Shown here in pieces: positions 24,940 to 33,466 of a stretch of 64,000 nucleotides of DNA. This stretch comes from Streptomyces sp. NBC_00554 (lineage in GTDB: Bacteria > Actinomycetota > Actinomycetes > Streptomycetales > Streptomycetaceae). Under the pieces are notes generated by a model. The model ran no database searches. It was not told the DNA's origin and saw only the letters and a list, made by a program, of their open reading frames with translations. The stretch is from assembly GCF_041431135.1 (NCBI RefSeq), contig NZ_CP107799.1:7254001-7318000 (forward strand), written 5' to 3'. The translations under genes and the position numbers were made by a program. Within the stretch, counting starts at the first letter, position 1. The number at the start of each line of letters is the position of its first letter.

Positions 24940-26028
24940 ATGACAAGCACCGAGGCCACCGAGACGTCCGTGCCGTTCACAGCGGGCCAAGAAGGCTACG
25001 CAAGCTTCCGTATCCCGGCCGTGGTCGCCACCGCCACCGGGACCCTGCTCGCCTTCTGCGAGGGCAGGGTCGGCTCCCGGGACGACTTCGGGAACATCCA
25101 CATCGTCCTGAAGCGGTCCACGGACGGCGGCCGCAGCTGGGGCCCGCTCCAGGTCGCGGCCAAGAATGCCGAGCACCTCTCGGGCAACCCCGCCCCCGTC
25201 GTCCTGGACACCGGCCGCGTCCTGCTCGTCCACGTCCGCAACACGGCCCTCGCCACCGAGGACGCCATCCGCCGCGGCAAGCTGTCGGCCGCCGACGGCC
25301 GCCGGGTCTGGGTCCAGCACAGCGACGACGAAGGCCTCACCTGGTCGAGGCCCGCGGACATCACCGCGCAGACGAAGAAGGAAGACTGGCGGTGGTACGC
25401 CACCACGCCGGGCCACGCCCTCCAGCTGACCTCCGGCCGGGTCGTCGTCCCCGCCAACCACTCCCTGCCGCCGAAGGGCACGGACAACGGCACTGAGGGC
25501 AAGTACAACGGCGGCCACTGCCTGCTGAGCGACGACGGCGGCCTGACCTGGCGCATCGGATACGTTGACGACAACCCGAACGGCTACATCAACGCGAACG
25601 AGACCACCGCCGCCGAACTCCCCGACGGACGCGTCTACTTCAACACCCGCAACCACGCCACCGCCCCCGGCACCCGCGCCGACGCCCACTCCCGCGACGG
25701 CGGCGAGACCCTGGCCAAGCCCTTCCGCCCGCAGGCCGGCCTCACCGCCCCCGTCGTCCAGGGCAGCGTGCTCCAGCTCCGCGACCCCGACCTGCTCCTC
25801 TACTCGAGCCCCGCCGCCCCGGGTTACCGCGCCCTGATGACCGTGCGCGCCTCCACCGACGGCGGCGTCACCTGGCGCCCCGCGCACACGGTCGACGGAC
25901 TGCCCGCCGCGTACTCCGACCTTGTACGCGTCGACACCGCGACCGTCGGACTCCTCTACGAGACGGGCGACTTCGGCGCGTACGAGACGATCACCTTCCG
26001 CCGTATCCCGGTGCGGGCTCTCACCTGA
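24940..26028 (+). CDS. Exo-alpha-sialidase (BNR/Asp-box neuraminidase)
   Basis: This 362-aa six-bladed propeller has the sialidase FRIP motif (SFRIPAVV near residue 23, first Arg of the triad). Four Asp boxes follow (STDGGRSW, SDDEGLTW, SDDGGLTW, STDGGVTW), with a C-terminal YSDLV that would supply the nucleophilic Tyr. It would remove terminal sialic or related sugars from glycans. It has no signal peptide, so it may be cytoplasmic or exported unusually. GGAGAGACAC precedes the ATG. No sialic-acid catabolic genes are adjacent. Confidence 0.88.
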   Translation: MTSTEATETSVPFTAGQEGYASFRIPAVVATATGTLLAFCEGRVGSRDDFGNIHIVLKRSTDGGRSWGPLQVAAKNAEHLSGNPAPVVLDTGRVLLVHVRNTALATEDAIRRGKLSAADGRRVWVQHSDDEGLTWSRPADITAQTKKEDWRWYATTPGHALQLTSGRVVVPANHSLPPKGTDNGTEGKYNGGHCLLSDDGGLTWRIGYVDDNPNGYINANETTAAELPDGRVYFNTRNHATAPGTRADAHSRDGGETLAKPFRPQAGLTAPVVQGSVLQLRDPDLLLYSSPAAPGYRALMTVRASTDGGVTWRPAHTVDGLPAAYSDLVRVDTATVGLLYETGDFGAYETITFRRIPVRALT

Positions 26029-26053
26029 CCCCCACCCGTGGGACCGGCGCACG

Positions 26054-26065
26054 TAAAGTCGGCCC
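26054..26065 (+). promoter_or_regulatory. Leaderless-type -10 element of npdG
   Basis: TAAAGT at 26054-26059 ends six bases before the ATG, and no Shine-Dalgarno is present. Confidence 0.45.
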
Positions 26066-26794
26066 ATGACCTCTACTGACAGCGCACCGAACGCCGTACC
26101 GAACGCCGCCCAGAAGGCCCCCGCCAAGGACCCCTGGGACCTCCCCGACGTGTCCGGGCTCGTCGTCGGTGTACTCGGCGGCACCGGCCCCCAGGGCAAG
26201 GGCCTCGCCTACCGGCTCGCCAAGGCCGGACAGAAGGTGATCATCGGCTCCCGTGCCGCGGACCGCGCGCAGAGCGCCGCCGACGAGCTCGGGTACGGCG
26301 TGGAGGGTGCCGACAACGCCGAGTGCGCGCGGCGCAGCGACATCGTGATCGTCGCGGTGCCGTGGGACGGACACGGCAAGACGCTGGAGTCCCTGCGCGA
26401 GGAACTGGCCGGCAAGCTCGTCGTCGACTGCGTCAACCCGCTCGGCTTCGACAAGAAGGGCGCGTACGCGCTGAAGCCGGAGGAGGGCAGCGCCGCCGAG
26501 CAGGCCGCCGCCCTGCTGCCGGACTCGCGGGTCACCGCGGCCTTCCACCACCTCTCCGCCGTCCTCCTCCAGGACCCGGAGATCGCCGAGATCGACACCG
26601 ATGTGATGGTCCTCGGCGAGGAGCGGGCGGACGTGGAGATCGTGCAGGCGCTCGCGGGACGCATCCCGGGCATGCGCGGCGTCTTCTCCGGGCGGCTGCG
26701 CAACGCCCACCAGGTCGAGTCCCTGGTCGCCAACCTGATCTCGGTGAACCGGCGCTACAAGGCCCATGCCGGCCTGCGGGTGACGGACGTCTGA
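26066..26794 (+). CDS. npdG: NADPH-dependent F420 reductase (F420H2:NADP oxidoreductase)
   Basis: This 242-aa protein exchanges hydride between coenzyme F420 and NADP. The dinucleotide motif GVLGGTGPQGKGLAYRLA begins near residue 35. The NADP phosphate-binding IIGSRAADR and the segment VVDCVNPLGFDKKGAY follow, and the C-terminus has FHHLSAVLLQD and NLISVNRRYKAHAGLRVTDV as in the family. It has an N-terminal extension of about 30 residues. F420 metabolism is normal in Streptomyces. It stands between the sialidase gene and a small membrane protein gene. Confidence 0.93.
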   Translation: MTSTDSAPNAVPNAAQKAPAKDPWDLPDVSGLVVGVLGGTGPQGKGLAYRLAKAGQKVIIGSRAADRAQSAADELGYGVEGADNAECARRSDIVIVAVPWDGHGKTLESLREELAGKLVVDCVNPLGFDKKGAYALKPEEGSAAEQAAALLPDSRVTAAFHHLSAVLLQDPEIAEIDTDVMVLGEERADVEIVQALAGRIPGMRGVFSGRLRNAHQVESLVANLISVNRRYKAHAGLRVTDV

Positions 26795-26849
26795 GCCGCG
26801 TGGGGGACACTGGTGGCAAGCAGTGTCCCCCGACAGGAGCCGATGTCCC

Positions 26850-27038
26850 ATGCCCCGCCTTGCCGTCTACGCCCTCGCCGTCTGTCTGCTCTCCGTCGCC
26901 GCGGCCGTGGTCTCCTTCGTCCAGGGCAGCCTGCTGGGGATCGTATGGGTGCTGATGGCCGGTCTGTCGTCCAACATGACGTGGTACTACGCCCGGCGCT
27001 GCAGGACGCGTGGCGGCTCCGGATCCGTCACGGGCTGA
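26850..27038 (+). CDS. Small membrane protein, two predicted helices
   Basis: This 62-aa protein starting MPRLAVYALAV has two hydrophobic segments (about residues 4-22 and 26-44) and a basic tail. The third-position GC bias supports this frame. The nearest purine-rich sequence (CAGGAG) is well spaced for a different-frame ATG at 26843, so the true start could also be the GTG at 26823, which is in frame. Function unknown. Confidence 0.6.
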   Translation: MPRLAVYALAVCLLSVAAAVVSFVQGSLLGIVWVLMAGLSSNMTWYYARRCRTRGGSGSVTG

Positions 27039-27072
27039 AGGTTCACGAGCTGACGGCTCACCGGCTGACGGC

Positions 27073-27873
27073 TCACCGGTCGACGGTGCAGTACTCGTTG
27101 ACGTCGCCCCAGAAGCGGTACAGGTTCTGACCGCAGTAGCGATCGACGTCGTCGATGCCCAGGCCGCCCAGGATCCAGTAGATCGCGTCGAAGAACGCGG
27201 CGTTCACCTGCGGGATGAACAGCACCCCGAACACGGCGAGCAGGCCGAACGGCGCGAACGGCTCCACCTGGCGGCGGATGTTGTGCGACAGCCAGGGCTC
27301 GATCACGCCGTAGCCGTCGAGGCCCGGCACCGGCAGGAAGTTCAGGATCGCCGCCGTGATCTGGAGCAGTGCGAGGAACGCCAGCGCGTAGCGGAACGGT
27401 CCCGGCACCCCGTCCAGGGCGCCCAGCCAGAACGGGGCCGTGCAGACGATCGCGAACAGGACGTTGGTCAACGGGCCCGCCGCCGAGATCAGACTGTGCC
27501 TCCAGCGACCCTTGATCCGGCTGCGCTCGATGAAGACCGCACCACCCGGCAGTCCGATCCCGCCCATGATCACGAAGATCACGGGCAGCACGATGCTGAG
27601 TAGTGCGTGCGTATAGGCGAGCGGGTTGAGCGTCAGGTAGCCCTTCGCCCCGATCGAGATGTCCCCGCTGTGCAGGGCCGTGCGCGCGTGCGCGTACTCG
27701 TGCAGACAGAGCGAGACGATCCAGGCGGCCGTCACGAACAGGAACGCGGCCAGTCCGGGCTGCTCGGCGAACCCGGTCCAGGTCGCCCAGCCGGTCACGG
27801 CCGTCACAGCCACGATCCCGATGAAGACGGGGCTGATCCTCCGGTCACTGCGGCGGGTCGCTGCGGTGGTCAT
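27073..27873 (-). CDS. Site-2 protease family membrane metallopeptidase (M50)
   Basis: This 266-aa polytopic membrane protein has the intramembrane zinc motif HEYAH (in LCLHEYAHARTA, helix 2) and the partner motif NFLPVPGLDGYG, whose Asp is the third ligand. Such proteases cut membrane-spanning substrates, for example anti-sigma factors or remnant signal peptides; the substrate is unknown here. The start at 27873 is preceded by GGGAG. The gene shares about 220 bp with the divergent SARP regulator. Confidence 0.9.
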   Translation of the reverse strand: MTTAATRRSDRRISPVFIGIVAVTAVTGWATWTGFAEQPGLAAFLFVTAAWIVSLCLHEYAHARTALHSGDISIGAKGYLTLNPLAYTHALLSIVLPVIFVIMGGIGLPGGAVFIERSRIKGRWRHSLISAAGPLTNVLFAIVCTAPFWLGALDGVPGPFRYALAFLALLQITAAILNFLPVPGLDGYGVIEPWLSHNIRRQVEPFAPFGLLAVFGVLFIPQVNAAFFDAIYWILGGLGIDDVDRYCGQNLYRFWGDVNEYCTVDR

Positions 27874-28093
27874 GGGGCTCCCTGGACTGATACGCATGAG
27901 CTGGGCCTGCCCGACCGTACCGGGCGCATTCGGAAAACGTCTCGCGATCGGCCATTGGTTCCGGGGAGGGTGGGGGTATGGGGCGCTGGCAGGTGTGCGG
28001 TACGAAGGACCGGGCCGTCCGGTGCCATGACCAGGCCGGGCTCCTGGCCGAACCCCACATGCCCGGTCCCCGCCCCTGACGCCACCGGAGACA

Positions 28094-31000
28094 ATGGACC
28101 CCGTGCGCTACCGCATCCTCGGCACCACCCAGGCACTTCGCCCCGACGGCACGCCCGTCCCGGTCGGCGGGGCGCGGCTGCGTGCGCTGCTGACCGTGCT
28201 CGCGCTGCGGCCCGGGCGGACCGTGCCGGTGTCCGTCCTGGTGGACGAGGTGTGGGACGGGGAGCCGCCCGCGGACGCGTCCGGCGCGGTCCAGGCGCTG
28301 GTCGGGCGGTTGCGCAGGGCGCTCGGCGCGGGTGCGGTGGACTCGGTGGACGGCGGATACCGGCTCACCGCGGGCGCGGACGACATCGACCTGCACCGTT
28401 TCGAGCGGCTGGCCGGCGAGGGCACCCGCGCGCTGGCAGACGGCGACCCCGCGAAGGCGGTGGTCGTCCTCGACGACGCCCTCGGCCTGTGGCACGGCCC
28501 GGCCCTCGCCGACCTCCCGGACCGCACCGCCGAGTCGGCCCGCTGGGAGACCCGCCGCCTCGACGCGCGCCGCGCCCGCTTCACCGCGGCCCTCGCCCTC
28601 GGCGACGCCGAACGGTCCCTGCCCGAACTCACCGCCCTCTGCGACAGCCACCCCCTCGACGAGCCCCTCCAGGCCCTGCGCCTGCGCGCCCTGCGCGATG
28701 TGGGCCGCCCGGCGGAGGCCCTGGCCGCGTACGAGTCCGTACGACAGCTCCTGGCCGACCGCCTCGGCTCGGACCCGGGCCCTGAACTGCGCGCCCTGCA
28801 CATGGAGTTGCTGTCCCCGGCGCACACCGAATCGCCGCGCCCGGCGTCCCCCGGCAACCTCCGCGCCCGACTCACCTCCTTCGTCGGCCGGGAGGCCGAC
28901 ATCGACGCCATCCGGGGCGACCTCGCGGCGGCACGGCTGGTGACGCTGCTCGGGCCCGGCGGAGCGGGGAAGACACGGCTGTCGCAGGAGGCGGCGGAGG
29001 CCGTGGCGTACGCGTCGCGGGACGGGGTGTGGCTCGCCGAACTCGCTCCGGTGGACGACCCGAAGGCCGTGCCCGAGGCCGTGCTCACCGCCGTCGGCGC
29101 CCGCGAGACCGTGCTGCGCGGCGCCGGCGCCGAGGAGATGCGGGCCGTCTCCGAGCGCCACGACGACCCCCTCAACCGACTCGCCGAGCACTGCGCCAAG
29201 CGCCGCATGCTGCTCATCCTCGACAACTGCGAGCATGTCGTGGACGCCGCCGCGCACCTCGTCGAGGAGCTCCTCGAGCGGTGCCCCGAACTGACGGTGC
29301 TCGCCACCAGCCGTGAACCCCTCGGCGTACCGGGGGAGTTGCTGCGCCCCGTGGAGCCGCTGCCCGAACCCGTCGCGCTGCGGCTGCTGGCCGACCGCGG
29401 GGCGGCGGCCAGGCCGGGATTCCGGATCGAGGACGATCCGGAGGCGGCCGCCGAGATCTGCCTGCGCCTGGACGGACTGCCGCTCGCCATCGAACTCGCC
29501 GCCGCCCGGCTGCGATTGCTCACCGCGCGGCAGATCGCCGACCGCCTGGACGACCGGTTCCGCCTGCTGACCTCGGGCGCCCGCACGGTTCTGCCCAGGC
29601 AGCAGACGCTGCGCGCCGTCGTCGACTGGTCCTGGGACCTGCTCGACGAGGACGAACGCGACGTCCTGCGGCGGCTGTCCGTCTTCGCGGGCGGCTGCGA
29701 TCTCGCCGCAGCCGAGGCCGTCTGCGGACCCGCCGCGCTGGAGTCGCTGGGTTCCCTTGTCGACAAGTCCCTTGTCGTGGCCGCCCCTTCGGCGGACGGC
29801 GGGATGCGCTACCGGCTCCTGGAGACCGTCGCCGAGTACGCGGGCGAGCGGCTCGACGAGTCCGGCGACCGCCCGCCCGCCGAGCGCGCCCACCTCACGT
29901 ACTACCGCGAACTCGCCCGCACCACCGACCCCGAACTGCGCGGCCACGGCCAGGCCGCGGCGATCGCACTCCTTGAACTCGAGTACGAGAACCTGCGCAC
30001 CGCCCTGCGGCACGCCGTGACCGAACGCGACGAGCAGGAGGCCATCTGCCTCGTCCTGTCGCTGAACTGGTACTGGCAGATGCGCGACCAGCGCATCGAG
30101 GCCCGCACCTGGTCCGCCCAGGTCATGGTCCTCGGCCCCGACCCGTTCACACCCCCCGCGCGCCCGGCCGCCCCGCTGTACGAGAGCGTCACGGCCACCC
30201 CGCCGCCGCTGCGACCGGAGGTCCTCGAAGAGGCGCGGCGCGGTGTGCACCTCGTCCATCTCGCCGGTATGGACATGGACTTGGACGCCTGGCTGACCCC
30301 GGAGGCCCAGGCAAGGCTGCGCGTCATCGCCGAGACCTACCGGCCCGGCCTCCCGCAGACCTGCCGCAGCCCCGGCAGCCTCTGGTTCTACGCCGTCCTG
30401 CTCACCGGCGACATGGAGCGGATGCGCTCCGTCATCGACGTGACCGTCTCCACGTGCCGCGAGCTCGGCCTCGAATGGGAACTCGCCGTCGCCCTCCAGA
30501 TGCGCGCCAACATCCTCGCCAACCGCGCCGACTGGGCGGGCGACGCGACCCGTGACGCCGACGAGGCGCTGGAGATCTTCGGCCGCGTCGGCGATGCCTG
30601 GGGCGGGGCCGAGGCGCTCTCGGCGCGCGGTGAGGCCCATGAGCGACGGGGTGAGTACGGGCCGGCCGCCACGGACTACGCGGAGGCGATGGCGTACGCC
30701 GAACGGCTCGGTGCCCGCGCCCAGGCGGCGGTGCTGAGTGTCCGCCTCGGCAGTATGTACATCGAGCTGGGCGAGCCCGAGCGGGGCGAGGCGATGCTGC
30801 GCGAGGTGCTCGCGCAGGGCTTCGGTGCCGTCAACGAAGCCATGCCCGCGGGCCGGCTCTTCCTCAGCATGCGGCTCGGCCGCACCGGCCGGATCGCCGA
30901 GGCGCGCGAGCAACTGCGGCTGCTGCGTGAGGAGTTCGGGGCCAGCACATTCGTGATCTTCGATGGGTACGTGATCGGGATGGACGCCTGGCTGGACACG

Positions 31001-31348
31001 CTCGACGGACGGTACGCGGAGGCCCGGGACAAGGCGCGGCGGGCCGTGGAGCGGTCCCTGGACCCGCTGTCGCGGATGATCACGCCGAACCTGATCTCCA
31101 CGCATCTGACCACCGCCGTCATCGCCCTCACCGGCCTGTACGGTGCCGACCGCGCCCGCGACGGGGCCCGACTCCTGGGCGCCGCCGACCAGTTCCTGCC
31201 GCCGGGCCACTTCGCGCCCCCGGCCGAGGACGAGATGCGCACCAGGGCGGAGGCCGGCCTGCGGGCCGTACTCGACGACGCCGCGTACGAGGCCGCGTAC
31301 GCCGAGGGCGGCGGGCTCTCCATGGAGGAGGCCGCCGCCCTCATCTGA
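28094..31348 (+). CDS. SARP/AfsR-family regulator with NB-ARC and TPR regions
   Basis: This 1084-aa activator has an N-terminal winged-helix DNA-binding domain of the OmpR/SARP type (residues 1-95, recognition region around QALVGRLRRAL). The bacterial transcriptional activation domain follows (about 100-245). The NB-ARC ATPase comes next, with P-loop LLGPGGAGKTR at 285-295, and a Walker B-like LLILDNCEHV. The remainder is helical and TPR-like. Large SARPs switch on secondary metabolism or export genes by binding direct heptamer repeats. The next genes rightward, a DrrAB-type exporter on the other strand, have such repeats in their promoter. An in-frame GTG at 28103 is an alternative start. 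Confidence 0.92.
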   Translation: MDPVRYRILGTTQALRPDGTPVPVGGARLRALLTVLALRPGRTVPVSVLVDEVWDGEPPADASGAVQALVGRLRRALGAGAVDSVDGGYRLTAGADDIDLHRFERLAGEGTRALADGDPAKAVVVLDDALGLWHGPALADLPDRTAESARWETRRLDARRARFTAALALGDAERSLPELTALCDSHPLDEPLQALRLRALRDVGRPAEALAAYESVRQLLADRLGSDPGPELRALHMELLSPAHTESPRPASPGNLRARLTSFVGREADIDAIRGDLAAARLVTLLGPGGAGKTRLSQEAAEAVAYASRDGVWLAELAPVDDPKAVPEAVLTAVGARETVLRGAGAEEMRAVSERHDDPLNRLAEHCAKRRMLLILDNCEHVVDAAAHLVEELLERCPELTVLATSREPLGVPGELLRPVEPLPEPVALRLLADRGAAARPGFRIEDDPEAAAEICLRLDGLPLAIELAAARLRLLTARQIADRLDDRFRLLTSGARTVLPRQQTLRAVVDWSWDLLDEDERDVLRRLSVFAGGCDLAAAEAVCGPAALESLGSLVDKSLVVAAPSADGGMRYRLLETVAEYAGERLDESGDRPPAERAHLTYYRELARTTDPELRGHGQAAAIALLELEYENLRTALRHAVTERDEQEAICLVLSLNWYWQMRDQRIEARTWSAQVMVLGPDPFTPPARPAAPLYESVTATPPPLRPEVLEEARRGVHLVHLAGMDMDLDAWLTPEAQARLRVIAETYRPGLPQTCRSPGSLWFYAVLLTGDMERMRSVIDVTVSTCRELGLEWELAVALQMRANILANRADWAGDATRDADEALEIFGRVGDAWGGAEALSARGEAHERRGEYGPAATDYAEAMAYAERLGARAQAAVLSVRLGSMYIELGEPERGEAMLREVLAQGFGAVNEAMPAGRLFLSMRLGRTGRIAEAREQLRLLREEFGASTFVIFDGYVIGMDAWLDTLDGRYAEARDKARRAVERSLDPLSRMITPNLISTHLTTAVIALTGLYGADRARDGARLLGAADQFLPPGHFAPPAEDEMRTRAEAGLRAVLDDAAYEAAYAEGGGLSMEEAAALI

Positions 31349-31396
31349 CGCGGACCGGACCGGGGCAGTCGCCCCGACTGCGAACGACTGCGAACG

Positions 31397-32221
31397 TCAG
31401 CTCTTGGTGCGGAACTTGTGGATCGCGATCGGCGCCATCACCAGCGTGAGCGCCGCCGTCCAGCCGAGGGTCACCCACAGGTCGTGCGTGACCGGGCCAC
31501 CGACCATCAGACCGCGCGTGGTGTCCGCGAGCGAGGACAGCGGGTTGTAGTCGGTGAAGTTCTGCAGCCAGCCGGGCATGGTCTGGGTCGGGGAGAAGAT
31601 GGACGACCCGAACTGCAGGGGCATCAGGACCAGGAAGCCCATGGCCTGCACGGACTGGGCGTTCTTCATCGTCACACCGAGGACCAGGAAGATCCACATC
31701 AAGGAGGAGCCGAAGAGGGCGGAGAGCCCCACGGAGGCGAACAGGCCCGGCCAGTTGGTGATGTCGAAGCCCACGAGCACGCCGACGACCATCAGGATCG
31801 CCGTCGCGACGAGCATCCGCATCAGCTCGACCACGATCTTGGCGAAGAGCACGGAGCCCTGGCCGATCGGCAGGGTGCGGAAGCGGTCCATCACCCCCTT
31901 CTGGAAGTCCTCGTTGAAGCCAGTGCCGACGGCCATCGCGATGTTCATGCAGGTCATCGCCATCAGACCGGGCACCACGTACTGCACGTACTGGTCCTGG
32001 CCGCCGCCCAGCGACTGACCGATGGAGCCGCCGAAGACGTACACGAACAGCAGGGTGAAGACGACCGGCATCAGGATGGCGTCGAACATCGACTCCGGGT
32101 CCTGACGGATCCACAGCAGGTTGCGGCGGACCAGGGCGCCGATGTGCCGCGCGTGAGCGCGCGGACTGATGCGGGCCTCGTCCTTCACGGCGAGGGGGGC
32201 ATCGATGACGGCGGTACTCAT
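31397..32221 (-). CDS. ABC-2 type transporter permease (DrrB-like)
   Basis: This 274-aa protein has six predicted membrane segments, beginning with a cytoplasmic stretch ending NLLWIRQDPESMFDAILMPVVF. The interior motif resembles the DrrB/ABC-2 permeases that export daunorubicin and other drugs or lipids. Its ATG overlaps the stop of the ATPase gene by four bases, so it is translated by coupling. A longer in-frame reading extends into the ATPase gene and is not real. The substrate is unknown; the SARP neighbour suggests a link to a secondary product. Confidence 0.9.
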   Translation of the reverse strand: MSTAVIDAPLAVKDEARISPRAHARHIGALVRRNLLWIRQDPESMFDAILMPVVFTLLFVYVFGGSIGQSLGGGQDQYVQYVVPGLMAMTCMNIAMAVGTGFNEDFQKGVMDRFRTLPIGQGSVLFAKIVVELMRMLVATAILMVVGVLVGFDITNWPGLFASVGLSALFGSSLMWIFLVLGVTMKNAQSVQAMGFLVLMPLQFGSSIFSPTQTMPGWLQNFTDYNPLSSLADTTRGLMVGGPVTHDLWVTLGWTAALTLVMAPIAIHKFRTKS

Positions 32222-33243
32222 GCGGAGACCTCCTCGTAGGCGCGGGCCGGGGTGCTGTCCTGCGGGGCGGTGGCCTTGTGGCCGGTGAGGGACAGGAACA
32301 CCTCGTCCAGACTGGGCAGTTCGGTGCTGATCGAGCCGATGGTGATGCCGCGCGCGGTGACCGCGCCGACCACGGCGGTGAGCTGTTCGTCGCTGAGGAT
32401 CGGGACCAGGATCGTGCCGCTCTCGATGTCCACGGAGGAGGCGGCGAGGCCGGTGATGCCCAGCTCGTCGAGCATCGTGGCCAGCGGGCGCAGCTCCAGC
32501 GGGTCCACCGGGCGGACCCGCAGCGTGCGGCCGCCGACCTTCGCCTTCAGCTCGTCGACCCGGCCGCTGGCGATGACCTTGCCGCGGTCGATGACCGTCA
32601 GCTCGGACGCCAGCTGCTCGGCCTCCTCCATGTACTGGGTGGTGAGCAGCACGGTGGCACCGTCGGCGACCATCCGCTTGACCTCGCGCCACACCTCGTT
32701 GCGGGTGCGCGGGTCGAGACCGGTTGTCGGCTCGTCCAGGTACAGCACGGCAGGGCTGCCGATCATGGAGGCGGCGAGGTCCAGACGGCGGCGCATACCA
32801 CCGGAGTACGTGCCGGCCGGGCGCTTGGCCGCATCGGTGAGCGAGAAACGCTCCAGCAGCTCGTCGGAACGCCTGCGGGCGTCCTTGCGGGGCAGATCGA
32901 GCAGCCGCCCGATCATGTACAGGTTCTCCCAGCCGGAGAGCTTCTCGTCGACCGCGGCGTACTGGCCGGTGAGCCCTATCACGCGGCGCAGTTGCCGGGG
33001 CTGCTTCAGCACGTCGTAACCGGCGACCGTCGCCAGGCCGGAGTCGGGGGTGACGAGGGTGGACAGGATACGGACGAGGGTGGTCTTGCCGGCGCCGTTG
33101 GGACCGAGCACACCGCGGACGGTGCCCTCGTGCACGTCCAGGTCCACACCGTCCAGCGCCTTGGTCTCGCCGTAGTGCTTGACCAGCCCCCGTACGGTGA
33201 CGGCTGCCTTGCCGCCTGTGGGCTTGTTGTCGATTCGCGTCAT
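32218..33243 (-). CDS. ABC transporter ATPase, daunorubicin-resistance (DrrA) type
   Basis: This 341-aa ATPase has Walker A GPNGAGKTT (about residue 50), Q-loop region TGQYAAVDEKLSG, signature YSGGMRRRLDLA and Walker B VLYLDEPTTGLDP. The C-terminal DrrA domain of about 100 residues ends in PSLDEVFLSLTGHK. With the downstream permease it forms a DrrAB-like exporter. The ATG at 33243 is favoured, but two further in-frame ATGs lie within 30 bases upstream and no strong ribosome site marks any of them. Its promoter region carries three phased direct repeats. Confidence 0.92.
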   Translation of the reverse strand: MTRIDNKPTGGKAAVTVRGLVKHYGETKALDGVDLDVHEGTVRGVLGPNGAGKTTLVRILSTLVTPDSGLATVAGYDVLKQPRQLRRVIGLTGQYAAVDEKLSGWENLYMIGRLLDLPRKDARRRSDELLERFSLTDAAKRPAGTYSGGMRRRLDLAASMIGSPAVLYLDEPTTGLDPRTRNEVWREVKRMVADGATVLLTTQYMEEAEQLASELTVIDRGKVIASGRVDELKAKVGGRTLRVRPVDPLELRPLATMLDELGITGLAASSVDIESGTILVPILSDEQLTAVVGAVTARGITIGSISTELPSLDEVFLSLTGHKATAPQDSTPARAYEEVSA

Positions 33244-33276
33244 GACCATCAAGGTGCCAGCCGCCACCGACAAACC

Positions 33277-33305
33277 GCCTACAGCTTGCCTACAGCCGCC
33301 TACAA
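33277..33305 (-). promoter_or_regulatory. Phased direct repeats upstream of the drrA-like gene (possible SARP operator)
   Basis: GCCTACAG, GCCTACAG and GCCTACAA occur at 33277, 33288 and 33298, with periods of 11 and 10 bases. This is one helical turn each, 34-62 bases before the ATPase start. Direct heptamers with 11-base period are the classic SARP binding pattern, and a SARP gene is two genes away. Confidence 0.55.
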
Positions 33306-33466
33306 GCCACCGACACCACAGTGTCTTCGCAGGTCAGCCCTGTTGTACGAGGGGCCGCGCAGGGTCGGCCGACCACTCCTCCAGGGAGCCGTCGTGGCGG
33401 CGCGGAGCGTCGCGGTGGCGTTTCGGCGGAGTGGGGCTGTGCTGCGTGTACGGCGACGTGTCGAAC

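Noticed and set aside
26813..27130. Alternative frame starting near 26843 over the small membrane protein
   Set aside because: It has a better-spaced ribosome site but encodes Arg/Pro/Leu-rich sequence without structure, whereas the chosen frame has two hydrophobic helices and normal codon bias.
27845..31210. An 1121-codon open frame on the minus strand opposite the SARP gene
   Set aside because: Its composition is Gly/Val/Arg/Gln-rich without recognisable domains, and the opposite strand has clear winged-helix and P-loop motifs.
28094..33243. A secondary-metabolite biosynthetic cluster around the SARP and DrrAB genes
   Set aside because: No synthase, cyclase, peptide precursor or tailoring enzyme lies nearby; the flanking genes are core functions such as panB and a site-2 protease.
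33277..33305. Could the three short repeats be a CRISPR remnant?
   Set aside because: The units are 8 bases with 2-3 base gaps; no spacer-sized intervals and no cas genes are present. An operator is a better explanation.
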